From assembly GCA_964450715.1 (NCBI GenBank), contig CAYVFC010000245.1:1-6133 (forward strand): DNA of 6,133 bases, in the 5' to 3' direction. The notes under the pieces are model-generated. The model saw nothing but the letters and a program-made list of their open reading frames with translations, searched no databases and was not told the DNA's origin. This DNA is from CAYVFC01 sp964450715 (GTDB taxonomy: Bacteria; Myxococcota_A; Polyangia; Polyangiales; JAFGIB01). Positions within the stretch are counted from its first letter, which is position 1. Each line of letters begins with the position of its first letter. A program made the translations under genes and the position numbers. Positions 1-5,413 of the stretch are shown here, piece after piece.

Positions 1-261
1 ACGGCGGAGTTCTTGCGCGAAGTAACCGTTCAGAGGGGTAGTTGCGCAGCCGCGGTCAGACCTGCAGGCTGAGTACGTGAAAATACGCCGCGCTCGCCCC
101 CTTGCTAACGAGCCGCCCGGTACGACGCTAGTCGCCAAGTTGTACTTGCCCGAATTCAGCTTCTGCCCACCGTTTGCACGCGACGTTCATCATGCAGGCA
201 AAACACCGCTGAAAATAGTAAAATTCCCCGAAAAACGAATCTCATTAAAAATGTGATCAAT
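1..261. other. Noncoding left flank, no supported gene
   Basis: I see no convincing gene here. The plus-strand frame starting at base 1 is open from the window edge to a TGA at 70-72 (about 23 codons), so the tail of a gene entering from the left is possible but unsupported by any recognisable motif. The stretch becomes more AT-rich after about 200, unlike the coding DNA to the right, which fits an intergenic or decayed region. Confidence 0.5.
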
Positions 262-290
262 GGTGAGGCGCAAGGCCCGCCCCTACGGGG
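262..290 (+). repeat. Palindromic repeat copy D (degenerate left arm)
   Basis: The right half (271-290) reads CAAGGCCCGCCCCTACGG plus two more G. It matches 19 of 20 bases of copy C at 2940-2959, more than 2.6 kb away on the other side of two genes. The left arm is eroded, so only a 3-bp stem (GGC/GCC) closes here, while copies B and C have longer stems. The shared core marks this as a dispersed family rather than chance GC-rich sequence. It resembles the short GC-rich palindromes ending in CCCCTACG that I recall from many bacterial genomes. Confidence 0.7.
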
Positions 291-300
291 ATGGACGGTT

Positions 301-332
301 CCCGCCGATAAATGGATGTCACCCGCCGACAA
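301..332. repeat. Direct repeat pair, 21-bp period (CCCGCCGAYAA)
   Basis: CCCGCCGATAA at 301-311 recurs as CCCGCCGACAA at 322-332, 10 of 11 bases, with starts exactly 21 bp apart. Two helical turns of spacing would put both copies on the same DNA face. In an open minus-strand frame the same spacing gives a seven-residue repeat (LSAGDIH/LSAGTVH). The function is unknown. Confidence 0.55.
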
Positions 333-367
333 GCAGATACTGAGTGTAATCAAATCCCCGATGCCCC

Positions 368-400
368 TATAACCTTTGGAGTCACCGGTATAGCCTTTGG
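368..400. repeat. Direct repeat pair, 21-bp period (TATARCCTTTGG)
   Basis: TATAACCTTTGG at 368-379 recurs as TATAGCCTTTGG at 389-400, 11 of 12 bases, again with a 21-bp period. CTTTGG also occurs at 409-414. This could be a paired protein-binding site upstream of the lipase gene, or part of an eroded heptapeptide-repeat coding sequence on the minus strand. Confidence 0.55.
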
Positions 401-445
401 GGACGTTGCTTTGGGCAATCGCTCATCATCACGAACAACGTCCCC
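399..445. repeat. 10-bp perfect inverted repeat with 27-nt loop
   Basis: GGGGACGTTG at 399-408 is perfectly complementary to CAACGTCCCC at 436-445. The 27-nt loop holds a smaller TTGC/GCAA pair at 406-409 and 415-418, which overlaps the end of the left arm. The element could form a stem-loop in RNA or mark a dyad binding site or an eroded mobile-element end. No T-tract follows, so a Rho-independent terminator is unlikely. Confidence 0.55.
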
Positions 446-464
446 GATTTGGGACCGATTCGGT

Positions 465-491
465 TATCAAATATTAATTTAAAAAATATAT
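465..491. promoter_or_regulatory. AT-rich island upstream of the lipase promoter
   Basis: Nearly all bases between 465 and 491 are A or T, in an otherwise GC-rich window. It lies roughly 70-90 bp upstream of the putative transcription start of the lipase gene, too far for a classic UP element but suited to DNA bending or binding of a nucleoid protein. ATATCCCT occurs at 488-495 and again at 505-512. Confidence 0.3.
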
Positions 492-522
492 CCCTAAGAG
501 TCGAATATCCCTCGAAACGCGA

Positions 523-551
523 TTGATCCGCCCGCCAGGTGCAACTATTGT
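523..551 (+). promoter_or_regulatory. Candidate sigma70-like promoter for the lipase gene
   Basis: TTGATC (523-528) is separated by 17 bp from TATTGT (546-551). Each box matches four of six consensus bases and the spacing is ideal. Transcription would start near 558, leaving a leader of about 56 nt before the ATG at 614. This is sequence inference only; GC-rich bacteria often use weaker or alternative promoters. Confidence 0.35.
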
Positions 552-556
552 GCACC
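538..556. promoter_or_regulatory. Dyad operator candidate GGTGCA-N7-TGCACC
   Basis: GGTGCA at 538-543 and TGCACC at 551-556 form a perfect 6-bp dyad with a 7-bp spacer. The spacer and the first base of the right arm contain the proposed -10 box, so a bound dimer would be expected to block RNA polymerase. No cognate regulator is encoded in the window. As RNA it could instead form a hairpin, but its location upstream of the predicted start favours a DNA site. Confidence 0.4.
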
Positions 557-613
557 GGATCGCGTTCAACGGCGGAACCAGATGTGGACGCCGGGAAGGG
601 GTAAGGTTGCATC

Positions 614-2134
614 ATGAAGAGGTACGGAAACGAGCTCGGGCCGAGGGCCTGGTTGGTATTGTTGATAACGGGCATTGCCCTGGCCTTGGGCTGCGGTGAC
701 GACGATGACGACTCGCAGGGCAGCGAATCTGAGGCGGGGAGCGGCGGGTCCGGCAATGGCGGCTCGTCTGCCGACGGCGGCGCCCCTCCGGAGAGCGACG
801 CATCCGCGGACGGGGAACCGACCGGTCCCGACATCCGGCCCGTGGTCTTCGTACACGGAGGGTTCGGCTGGGCGGCCCAGTTCGAGTCGCAGGCGCAGCG
901 CTTCATGAGCAACGGGTATCCGCCCAATTACCTGGCCGCCTACGAGCACAACACCGGGCCCGGGGCGCCCGATCCGTCCGAACAGATCGACCCGCTCGAC
1001 GAGATCATAGACGCCGTGCTGGCAGAGACCGGCGAAGACCAGGTCGAGCTGATGGGCCACTCGCGGGGCGGCGGCGTCTGCTTTCACTACCTGGAAAGCT
1101 CGGCAGAGAGAGCGGCCAAGGTCGCCCACTACGTGGCGATCGACAGCGGCACCGGTTTGACGCTGACCACGGGAATGGATCGAACGCCGGGCAACGTGGA
1201 GATGCTGGCCCTGTGGGGCGAGGGCGATCCGACCCGCGAGGTGGTGGGAGCCACCAACGTCTATCTCCCCGACCAGGCCCACGTCGAGACCTCGACCGCC
1301 GCCGCCTCCTTCGTGGAGATGTACAAGTTCTTCAACGGCGAACAGCCCGAGACCGACCAGGTCACGGAAGCCTCCGGCGACCAGGTCGAGATCGGCGGCA
1401 AGATCAACTACTTCCCGGAAAACGAGGGGGCGCTGGGAACGCTGGCGATATACGAGGTCAACAGCGATACGGGTTTCCGGACGGGCGAGACGCCGGTAGG
1501 CGAATGGACCATCGACGCCAGCGGGAAGTGGGGGCCGCAGACGGTCGACAAGGGCCAGAGCTACGAATTCTACTTCGAGCACGCCACCGGCGAGAAGCAC
1601 GGCATCTACCGCGAGCCCTTTTTCGCTGACAACTACTTCGTCCATCTGGTCACCTCGGCGCCGACAGGCCTGCTGGCCCCGTTACTGATCCGGAGCGCGG
1701 AGAGCACTTTCATCCTGGTGCAGAGAGATAAGGAGATCTGGGGAGACCAGGAGTCGGGCAACGACGTGCTCACCGTGGACGGCACCAGCGTGGCCACCCC
1801 GGAGGTGGCCGTACGAGAAGGAAGATTGATCGGTCTATTCCTGATGGACTGGGGACCGGGAGGCCATCCCTTGCTGGACGACCCCTCCGCCATCGACTAC
1901 GGCACGCACGAGCTGGGCTCGAGCAGCCTGCAGGCTCCGATCAGCGAGCTCTCCGGCCTGCCCTTCATGTCCGGGCTCGATCTCTTCATCCCGGCCGCCA
2001 ATCCGCCGGACCGCACGGTGCAGGTTGAATTGATCCCCCGCGGCGGCAACGGCGCCGAGCAGGTGGTCAACTTGCCCAACTTCGCCTCGGACGAGAGGAG
2101 GTTGTCGGTCCACTTCCGGGACTTCGTCCGCTAG
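614..2134 (+). CDS. Lipoprotein lipase, AFL-type alpha/beta hydrolase with C-terminal lipid-binding domain
   Basis: This 506-residue protein is predicted to hydrolyse acyl esters at the cell envelope. Residues 1-26 form a signal peptide ending LALG before Cys27 (lipobox-like), then an Asp run and a Gly/Ser/Asp-rich linker to about 72. The hydrolase domain begins VVFVHGG (77-83, oxyanion-hole region). The nucleophile elbow GHSRG holds Ser150, with Asp177 in AIDSG and His223 in DQAHVET. The Ser-to-Asp spacing of 27 and Asp-to-His spacing of 46 match the Archaeoglobus fulgidus lipase triad as I recall it (136/163/210). Residues from about 250 to 506 resemble the AFL C-terminal beta domain needed for long-chain substrates (for example YREPF, LIRSAES, EIWGDQ, and a C-terminal VELIPRGG). 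The stretch between residues 115 and 126 is about 50 residues shorter than in AFL, so the lid region is largely missing. A weak GTAAGG sits 7 nt before the ATG. Substrate is not determined; an esterase, depolymerase or PHA-type hydrolase remains possible. Confidence 0.92.
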   Translation: MKRYGNELGPRAWLVLLITGIALALGCGDDDDDSQGSESEAGSGGSGNGGSSADGGAPPESDASADGEPTGPDIRPVVFVHGGFGWAAQFESQAQRFMSNGYPPNYLAAYEHNTGPGAPDPSEQIDPLDEIIDAVLAETGEDQVELMGHSRGGGVCFHYLESSAERAAKVAHYVAIDSGTGLTLTTGMDRTPGNVEMLALWGEGDPTREVVGATNVYLPDQAHVETSTAAASFVEMYKFFNGEQPETDQVTEASGDQVEIGGKINYFPENEGALGTLAIYEVNSDTGFRTGETPVGEWTIDASGKWGPQTVDKGQSYEFYFEHATGEKHGIYREPFFADNYFVHLVTSAPTGLLAPLLIRSAESTFILVQRDKEIWGDQESGNDVLTVDGTSVATPEVAVREGRLIGLFLMDWGPGGHPLLDDPSAIDYGTHELGSSSLQAPISELSGLPFMSGLDLFIPAANPPDRTVQVELIPRGGNGAEQVVNLPNFASDERRLSVHFRDFVR

Positions 2135-2178
2135 AAGAAAAGCAAATCCCGTCGCTGACAGCGGCGGCGCCGTGTGCT

Positions 2179-2184
2179 AGGCGG
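2179..2184 (+). promoter_or_regulatory. Ribosome binding site for the two-TM protein
   Basis: AGGCGG lies 5 nt before the ATG at 2190. An in-frame TAG at 2178-2180 overlaps this motif, so no start further upstream is possible and the ATG at 2190 is the first available. Confidence 0.5.
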
Positions 2185-2189
2185 CAGCC

Positions 2190-2816
2190 ATGGTCGTCCG
2201 GTTCGGATGCGGTCTGCTGCTGACGGTGCTGGTGGTGGTGTCGGTCCTGGCAGTCGTCTACCTGCCCACCTGGGCTGCGGGCCTGACCATCGCGGTCTGC
2301 CTGGTGGCGGCCGGGTTCTTGGTCAGAAGCGGGATGCGCTGGCTGGTCAACGCCGTGTTCGAGGCCAAGAGCAAGGCCCTGCTGGACGCGCGGGCCGAGG
2401 CGCACCGCATAGACGAGACCGAACGGCCGGCCGAAGCGCGCGACCGGCAGGCGCCCGAGCCCGCAGCCAGCGGCGAGGCGAGCCGGTACCTGTTGATGGA
2501 GGTCACGATCACGCCCTCGCCCGAGGTCGATCCGCCGCTGCCCTGGGAGCCGCACGAGCTGTTGCTGGTTCCCTTCGACCGAGAGGTGAGCCCAGGCTCG
2601 GCCGCCCCGGGATCGGGCGATGACCCGGAGACCAACCGCGGCTCGGTGCACAGCGCCAGGCTGGTGGCGGCCGACGGGCAGACGAGCGAGGCGGCGCCCG
2701 ACCAGCTGACCGGCGAGCAGCGCCTGCAATTGGTATTCGCCTGTCCGCCCGGGCTCGGCCGGCGGGTCAAGCTGCAGTACTACTTCACCTCGCTCGGCGA
2801 TTTCCGGACCGGATAA
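2190..2816 (+). CDS. Unrecognised protein with two N-terminal membrane segments
   Basis: I do not recognise this 208-residue protein. Residues about 7-25 and 29-45 are strongly hydrophobic and joined by a very short YLPTW turn, giving a membrane hairpin. Arg4 before it and Arg46, Arg50, Lys60 and Lys62 after it suggest that both ends face the cytoplasm. Residues about 55-90 are charged and Ala/Glu/Arg-rich, possibly helical. The rest (about 95-208) is a compact domain that starts YLLMEVTITPSP, has WEPHELLLVPFD in the middle and ends LQLVFACPPGLG...VKLQYYFTSLGDF, a beta-strand pattern with an aromatic finish that suggests a beta-sandwich. It starts 55 bp after the lipase stop on the same strand with no clear terminator between, so co-transcription is likely. 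The function is unknown; a small membrane accessory protein is possible. Confidence 0.75.
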   Translation: MVVRFGCGLLLTVLVVVSVLAVVYLPTWAAGLTIAVCLVAAGFLVRSGMRWLVNAVFEAKSKALLDARAEAHRIDETERPAEARDRQAPEPAASGEASRYLLMEVTITPSPEVDPPLPWEPHELLLVPFDREVSPGSAAPGSGDDPETNRGSVHSARLVAADGQTSEAAPDQLTGEQRLQLVFACPPGLGRRVKLQYYFTSLGDFRTG

Positions 2817-2843
2817 CGGCCTGGGAATAGCTCGAGCAACCCT

Positions 2844-2886
2844 CCCTCCCCTGCGAAGAGTGTAGGGGAGGGGCTTGCCCCCTCCC
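2844..2886. terminator. Possible bidirectional hairpin with two alternative folds
   Basis: CCCTCCCCT (2844-2852) pairs perfectly with AGGGGAGGG (2864-2872) across an 11-nt loop. The same G-rich arm can instead pair downstream: GGGGC (2870-2874) with GCCCC (2877-2881), extended by four further pairs beyond a bulged C at 2882. The two folds exclude each other. No T-tract follows on either strand, so intrinsic termination is uncertain, although the location just past two converging stops is suitable. Confidence 0.3.
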
Positions 2887-2887
2887 G
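2861..2887 (-). repeat. Palindromic repeat copy A, inverted orientation
   Basis: This unit starts TGTAGGGG and contains GGGGCTTGCCCC, the mirror orientation of the CCCCTAC-ending units B and C. On the minus strand it therefore ends in the same CCCCTACA-type tail. The stem is about 9 bp with one bulge. Its arm sequence differs from B and C (GGGAGGGG instead of GGGCGG), so it is a diverged member or a related subfamily. Confidence 0.5.
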
Positions 2888-2892
2888 CTGTT

Positions 2893-2921
2893 CGGGCGGC
2901 CGCATGGGACGCCCCTACGGG
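2893..2921 (+). repeat. Palindromic repeat copy B
   Basis: It is identical to copy C at 26 of 29 aligned bases. The stem GGGCG (2894-2898)/CGCCC (2910-2914) is extended by CC/GG across a G-A mismatch, and GCGGCCGC lies at 2896-2903. The unit ends in CCCCTACGGG, the family tail. It sits 37 bp before copy C, in tandem. Confidence 0.75.
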
Positions 2922-2929
2922 TTGCGCGG

Positions 2930-2959
2930 CGGGCGGCCGCAAGGACCGCCCCTACGGGG
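2930..2959 (+). repeat. Palindromic repeat copy C
   Basis: The stem GGGCGG (2931-2936)/CCGCCC (2946-2951) is perfect, followed inward by a C-A mismatch and one more pair. It shares 26 of 29 bases with copy B, and its right half shares 19 of 20 bases with copy D at 271-290. GCGGCCGC recurs at 2933-2940. Only 30 bp separate it from the stop codon of the minus-strand lipoprotein gene, so it probably lies in that transcript's 3' untranslated region. Confidence 0.75.
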
Positions 2960-2989
2960 AGAGGGCAAGGGTGACGGGCAGAAGGCTGG

Positions 2990-5386
2990 CTATCGCTCGA
3001 AGCAGTAGATGCCGAAGCTCGTGCTGCAATTCCAACCCGGGCTGCCCCAGGCGGTCCAGGTGGCGGACACGCTGCCGACGAATCCGCGGGCGCCGTCCGT
3101 TCCCGTATCCAGCGTCCAGTTGTCGCAGGGGGTGGTGCCGTTGAGCGTTCCGTCGCCCTGGGTCGAGGTCCATACGCTGTTGTTGGCGACGAAGCTCCCG
3201 GACTCGGTGACGATGATGGGTGCCAGAAGCTCGTTATCGGTCAGGTCGTCCAGGTCCTCGGCGACGATCACGTCATCGACGCGTATCCATTGCGGCGAGG
3301 ACGGCAGGGTCGCCCCCCCGCAATCTCCCGCTCGCTTGCCGCCCAACCCGAGCACGCGGCAAAAGGCGTCGTCGCTGTCGTCGGAAAGCCAGGCCACGAA
3401 GTTACCCGGGTTATCCAGCCCGGCGGCCGAGGCCAGGGCCTGACACTCGAGATCGGCCGCGGCCAGCCCGGTCTCCAAATCCCGGCTGAAGTCGCCGGAA
3501 AAGGTGATCGAGGAGACGAAGACCCGGTTGCCCGTGCCCTTGTAGCTGTCCGACCAGGCGAATCCGCCCGCGTCGAGCTGCAGGCACAACAACGCCTGAT
3601 TCAGCGTGCAGGGGTTGGAAGGATTGGAGACCCGGCAGGGAATGCGGTGAAGAAAGTTGGAGCAGGAGAATCCCTGGTCGGTCGAGGCGTCGCTCGACCA
3701 GTCCTCGCAGTGCAAGTTGCCGGAAACCTTCCCCGCACCCCCCAGATAGGCGGAGAGCGAGGCGGACACCTCGCTGTCGTCCTCGTGGTATCGCATCGGA
3801 ACCAGAAAGCGGTTTTCCGCCGCTTCTGCCACGTCGGCCACCAGCGGGTGGCCATCCATTCGAATCCAGGGACCGGTATCCAGATCGGGCTCGCTCGCCT
3901 GACCGCAATCCGCGTCCATCTTGCCTTCCAGGCCGAGCAGCCGACAGTAGGCGTCGTCGGTCGAGTCCGACATCCAGGCGGCAAAGCTCCCCTTCAGTCC
4001 GGCGGCGTCCGCGGCCGCCTGGCAGACCGCATCGGCCGCCTGAAGCCCCGTCACCTGATCGCTTCCCAGATAGGCATCCCAGGAAACCAGGTCGCCGGTA
4101 CCGGTCGCCTTGCTGATAAAGGCGACCCGGCTGCCGCTGTCGACCCCGTATAGATCGACGCTCGCACCCGCGGTGGATTGCCCCAGCAGGTCGGCCACGG
4201 TCACGGTCAACGTGTAGTCGACGGGAAGGTGAAAGCGCGAAAGCTTCAGGTGCACCCGCGTGGGCGTGACCCGCTCGGCGTTGGTGATGTCGATGCCCGC
4301 CGGCCGGTCGGGAGCTAGGCCGTAGCCGGCCGTGTTCTCTGCCGAGCTCTCGCCGACCTCCTCGTCGAAATCGACCTGCAACACATCGTAGGCGACGAAA
4401 GCAGCATCGATCACGACCGGCGGACTGCGGTCGACCGTGAACGGATGGGAATAGTCCGGCGCCGCGCGGTTGCCCGCCGCGTCGGTGACCCGGATGGTCA
4501 TCTGGTGCTCGCCCTCGCTCACACTGTCGTCGGTAAAAGGCGAGGTACACGATGCAAAACCGGCGCCGTCGAAGTCGCACTCGAACTCACACCCGTCCTC
4601 GTCGCACTCGAAGGCGAAGGAAATGCTCGTAGCGTTGCTACGGGCGTCGGGCGCCACGGTCACCTCGAGCACGGGTGCCCGGGTATCCACCGTGAAGTCG
4701 TGAGTGCTGTCGGGCGAGGAGACGTTGCCCGCGGCGTCGACCGCGCGATAGGTCAAGGTGTGGTCACCGTCGGACAGCTCCTCGAAAGCGGTGGTGGCCT
4801 CGCACGCCTCCAGCGAATCGCCGTCGAGCGCGCACTGGAAGCTGCAGCCGTCCTCGTCGCACTCGAAAACGAAGGTCGCATGGTTCTGGTTGCTCAACGC
4901 ATCGGGCGCCGCGGACAGGCTCACGGTCGGCGCCGCGGTGTCCACCGTCCAGGTGTGCTCGATGCTCCGCTCGCTGTCGCCGATCGCACCGCGTAGCTCG
5001 AAGGTGTGCTCGCCATCGTCCAGATCCGCCTCCGTGTGCGGGCTGGAGCAACTCTGCCACTGCCCGCCGTCCAGGCGGCACTCGGTCGCGCAGCCATCCG
5101 GCTCACAGGTAAAGGCGAAGCTCGCGTCCGCCTGGCTGCTCGGGTCCTCGGGCACCTCGGAGAAAGCGAGCTCGGTCACGGTCTCGGCACCGCCGTCTTC
5201 GGTCGCGCCGCCGTCTTCCGTTGCACCGCCGTCACCGGAACCACCGGCCCCGGCCGCGCCGCTGTCCGAGCTACCGACGCCGCTGTCCTCCTGTCCCCCG
5301 GTATCGTCATCGTCCGCGCCGCAGCAGACGGCGACAACGGCGAGCGACGTCAAAACCAACAATGATGAAAGCTTTCCGCGTCTCAT
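2990..5386 (-). CDS. Modular surface lipoprotein: three Cys-rich Ig-like domains plus two DUF1554-type domains
   Basis: This 798-residue exported protein probably binds a surface, matrix or glycan; no catalytic motif is visible. A hydrophobic signal (6-20) precedes Cys21/Cys22, then an Asp run and an acidic Gly-rich linker to about 70. Three Ig-like domains follow (about 73-150, 155-235 and 240-319), each with C-x4-C-x3-C-x9-C (94/99/103/113; 176/181/185/195; 261/266/270/280) and a DAAGN-type strand in the second and third. Residues about 325-415 look like a further Ig-like/SbsA-type domain. Two repeats (about 420-586 and 620-798) match my memory of DUF1554, a family with an endostatin- or lectin-like fold; each opens with VxFxS/K and has six aligned cysteines (455/481/494/560/575/584 and 648/676/689/754/787/795), and the last ends IYCFER. 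The first copy lacks about 18 residues near its end. AGGGGA lies 4 nt before the ATG. The residue before each candidate lipobox Cys is Val or Cys, which is atypical, so lipidation is likely but not certain. Confidence 0.9.
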   Translation of the reverse strand: MRRGKLSSLLVLTSLAVVAVCCGADDDDTGGQEDSGVGSSDSGAAGAGGSGDGGATEDGGATEDGGAETVTELAFSEVPEDPSSQADASFAFTCEPDGCATECRLDGGQWQSCSSPHTEADLDDGEHTFELRGAIGDSERSIEHTWTVDTAAPTVSLSAAPDALSNQNHATFVFECDEDGCSFQCALDGDSLEACEATTAFEELSDGDHTLTYRAVDAAGNVSSPDSTHDFTVDTRAPVLEVTVAPDARSNATSISFAFECDEDGCEFECDFDGAGFASCTSPFTDDSVSEGEHQMTIRVTDAAGNRAAPDYSHPFTVDRSPPVVIDAAFVAYDVLQVDFDEEVGESSAENTAGYGLAPDRPAGIDITNAERVTPTRVHLKLSRFHLPVDYTLTVTVADLLGQSTAGASVDLYGVDSGSRVAFISKATGTGDLVSWDAYLGSDQVTGLQAADAVCQAAADAAGLKGSFAAWMSDSTDDAYCRLLGLEGKMDADCGQASEPDLDTGPWIRMDGHPLVADVAEAAENRFLVPMRYHEDDSEVSASLSAYLGGAGKVSGNLHCEDWSSDASTDQGFSCSNFLHRIPCRVSNPSNPCTLNQALLCLQLDAGGFAWSDSYKGTGNRVFVSSITFSGDFSRDLETGLAAADLECQALASAAGLDNPGNFVAWLSDDSDDAFCRVLGLGGKRAGDCGGATLPSSPQWIRVDDVIVAEDLDDLTDNELLAPIIVTESGSFVANNSVWTSTQGDGTLNGTTPCDNWTLDTGTDGARGFVGSVSATWTAWGSPGWNCSTSFGIYCFER
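4430..5170 (-). repeat. Three tandem Ig-like domain repeats within the surface lipoprotein
   Basis: The three domains repeat about every 82-85 residues (first Cys at 94, 176 and 261). All keep the same four-Cys spacing and a linker of the form TVDxxxP between domains. Domains 2 and 3 share CDEDGC exactly, while domain 1 has CEPDGC, which suggests that the second and third copies split more recently. The invariant spacing suggests two disulfides per domain, consistent with an exported protein. Confidence 0.8.
5187..5240 (-). repeat. 18-bp minisatellite encoding DGGATE repeats
   Basis: Three 18-bp units start at 5187, 5205 and 5223; the first two differ at three positions and the third is diverged at its end. 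They encode the repeating DGGATE residues around 52-68 of the acidic linker. Tandem units of this kind can change copy number by slippage, which would lengthen or shorten the stalk without breaking the frame. Confidence 0.6.
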
Positions 5387-5390
5387 GCTT

Positions 5391-5396
5391 TCCCCT
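5391..5396 (-). promoter_or_regulatory. Ribosome binding site of the surface lipoprotein gene
   Basis: On the minus strand AGGGGA lies 4 nt before the ATG at 5386. It sits in the 27-bp gap after the upstream gene's stop, which supports this start and close translational linkage between the two genes. Confidence 0.55.
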
Positions 5397-5413
5397 GCTT
5401 CTGTAGGCAGCCC

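Larger units (their letters stand above)
2817..2989. other. Convergent intergenic region filled with palindromic repeats
   Basis: This spacer separates the stops of the plus-strand gene ending at 2816 and the minus-strand gene ending at 2990. About half of it consists of GC-rich hairpin units: copy A in the minus orientation, then B and C in tandem in the plus orientation. Placement between converging genes is typical for REP-like elements and would suit a role in ending transcription or protecting 3' ends from both sides. Confidence 0.6.

Noticed and set aside
156..353. Small minus-strand frame of 65 codons as a gene
   Set aside because: It would start at TTG, has no clear ribosome binding site and runs through a palindromic repeat. 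Its heptapeptide repeats are reported as a finding instead.
22..467. MITE-like element bounded by GTAACCG (22-28) and CGGTTAT (461-467)
   Set aside because: Only about six bases of the ends match and there is no target-site duplication that I can see; chance is a better explanation.
382..927. Minus-strand open frame reaching from the lipase signal region into the leader
   Set aside because: Most of it is antisense of the lipase stalk (Pro/Ser rich); the remainder has no recognisable domain.
566..1645. Long minus-strand open frame (359 codons) opposite the lipase gene
   Set aside because: It lies entirely over a gene with clear catalytic motifs and shows Arg/Val/Gly-biased composition typical of the antisense of GC-rich coding DNA.
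2135..2189. Terminator between the lipase and the two-TM gene
   Set aside because: The only hairpin (CGCTG/CAGCG) has a one-base loop and no T-tract, so it cannot be supported.
2067..2942. Minus-strand open frame (291 codons) opposite the two-TM protein
   Set aside because: Its composition is antisense-like (Arg, Gly, Gln, His rich), it crosses the palindromic repeats, and the plus strand has a better gene with membrane segments and a ribosome binding site.
3290..4153. Plus-strand open frame (287 codons) inside the modular lipoprotein gene
   Set aside because: It is the shadow of a gene whose repeated Cys pattern is plainly conserved in the minus-strand frame.
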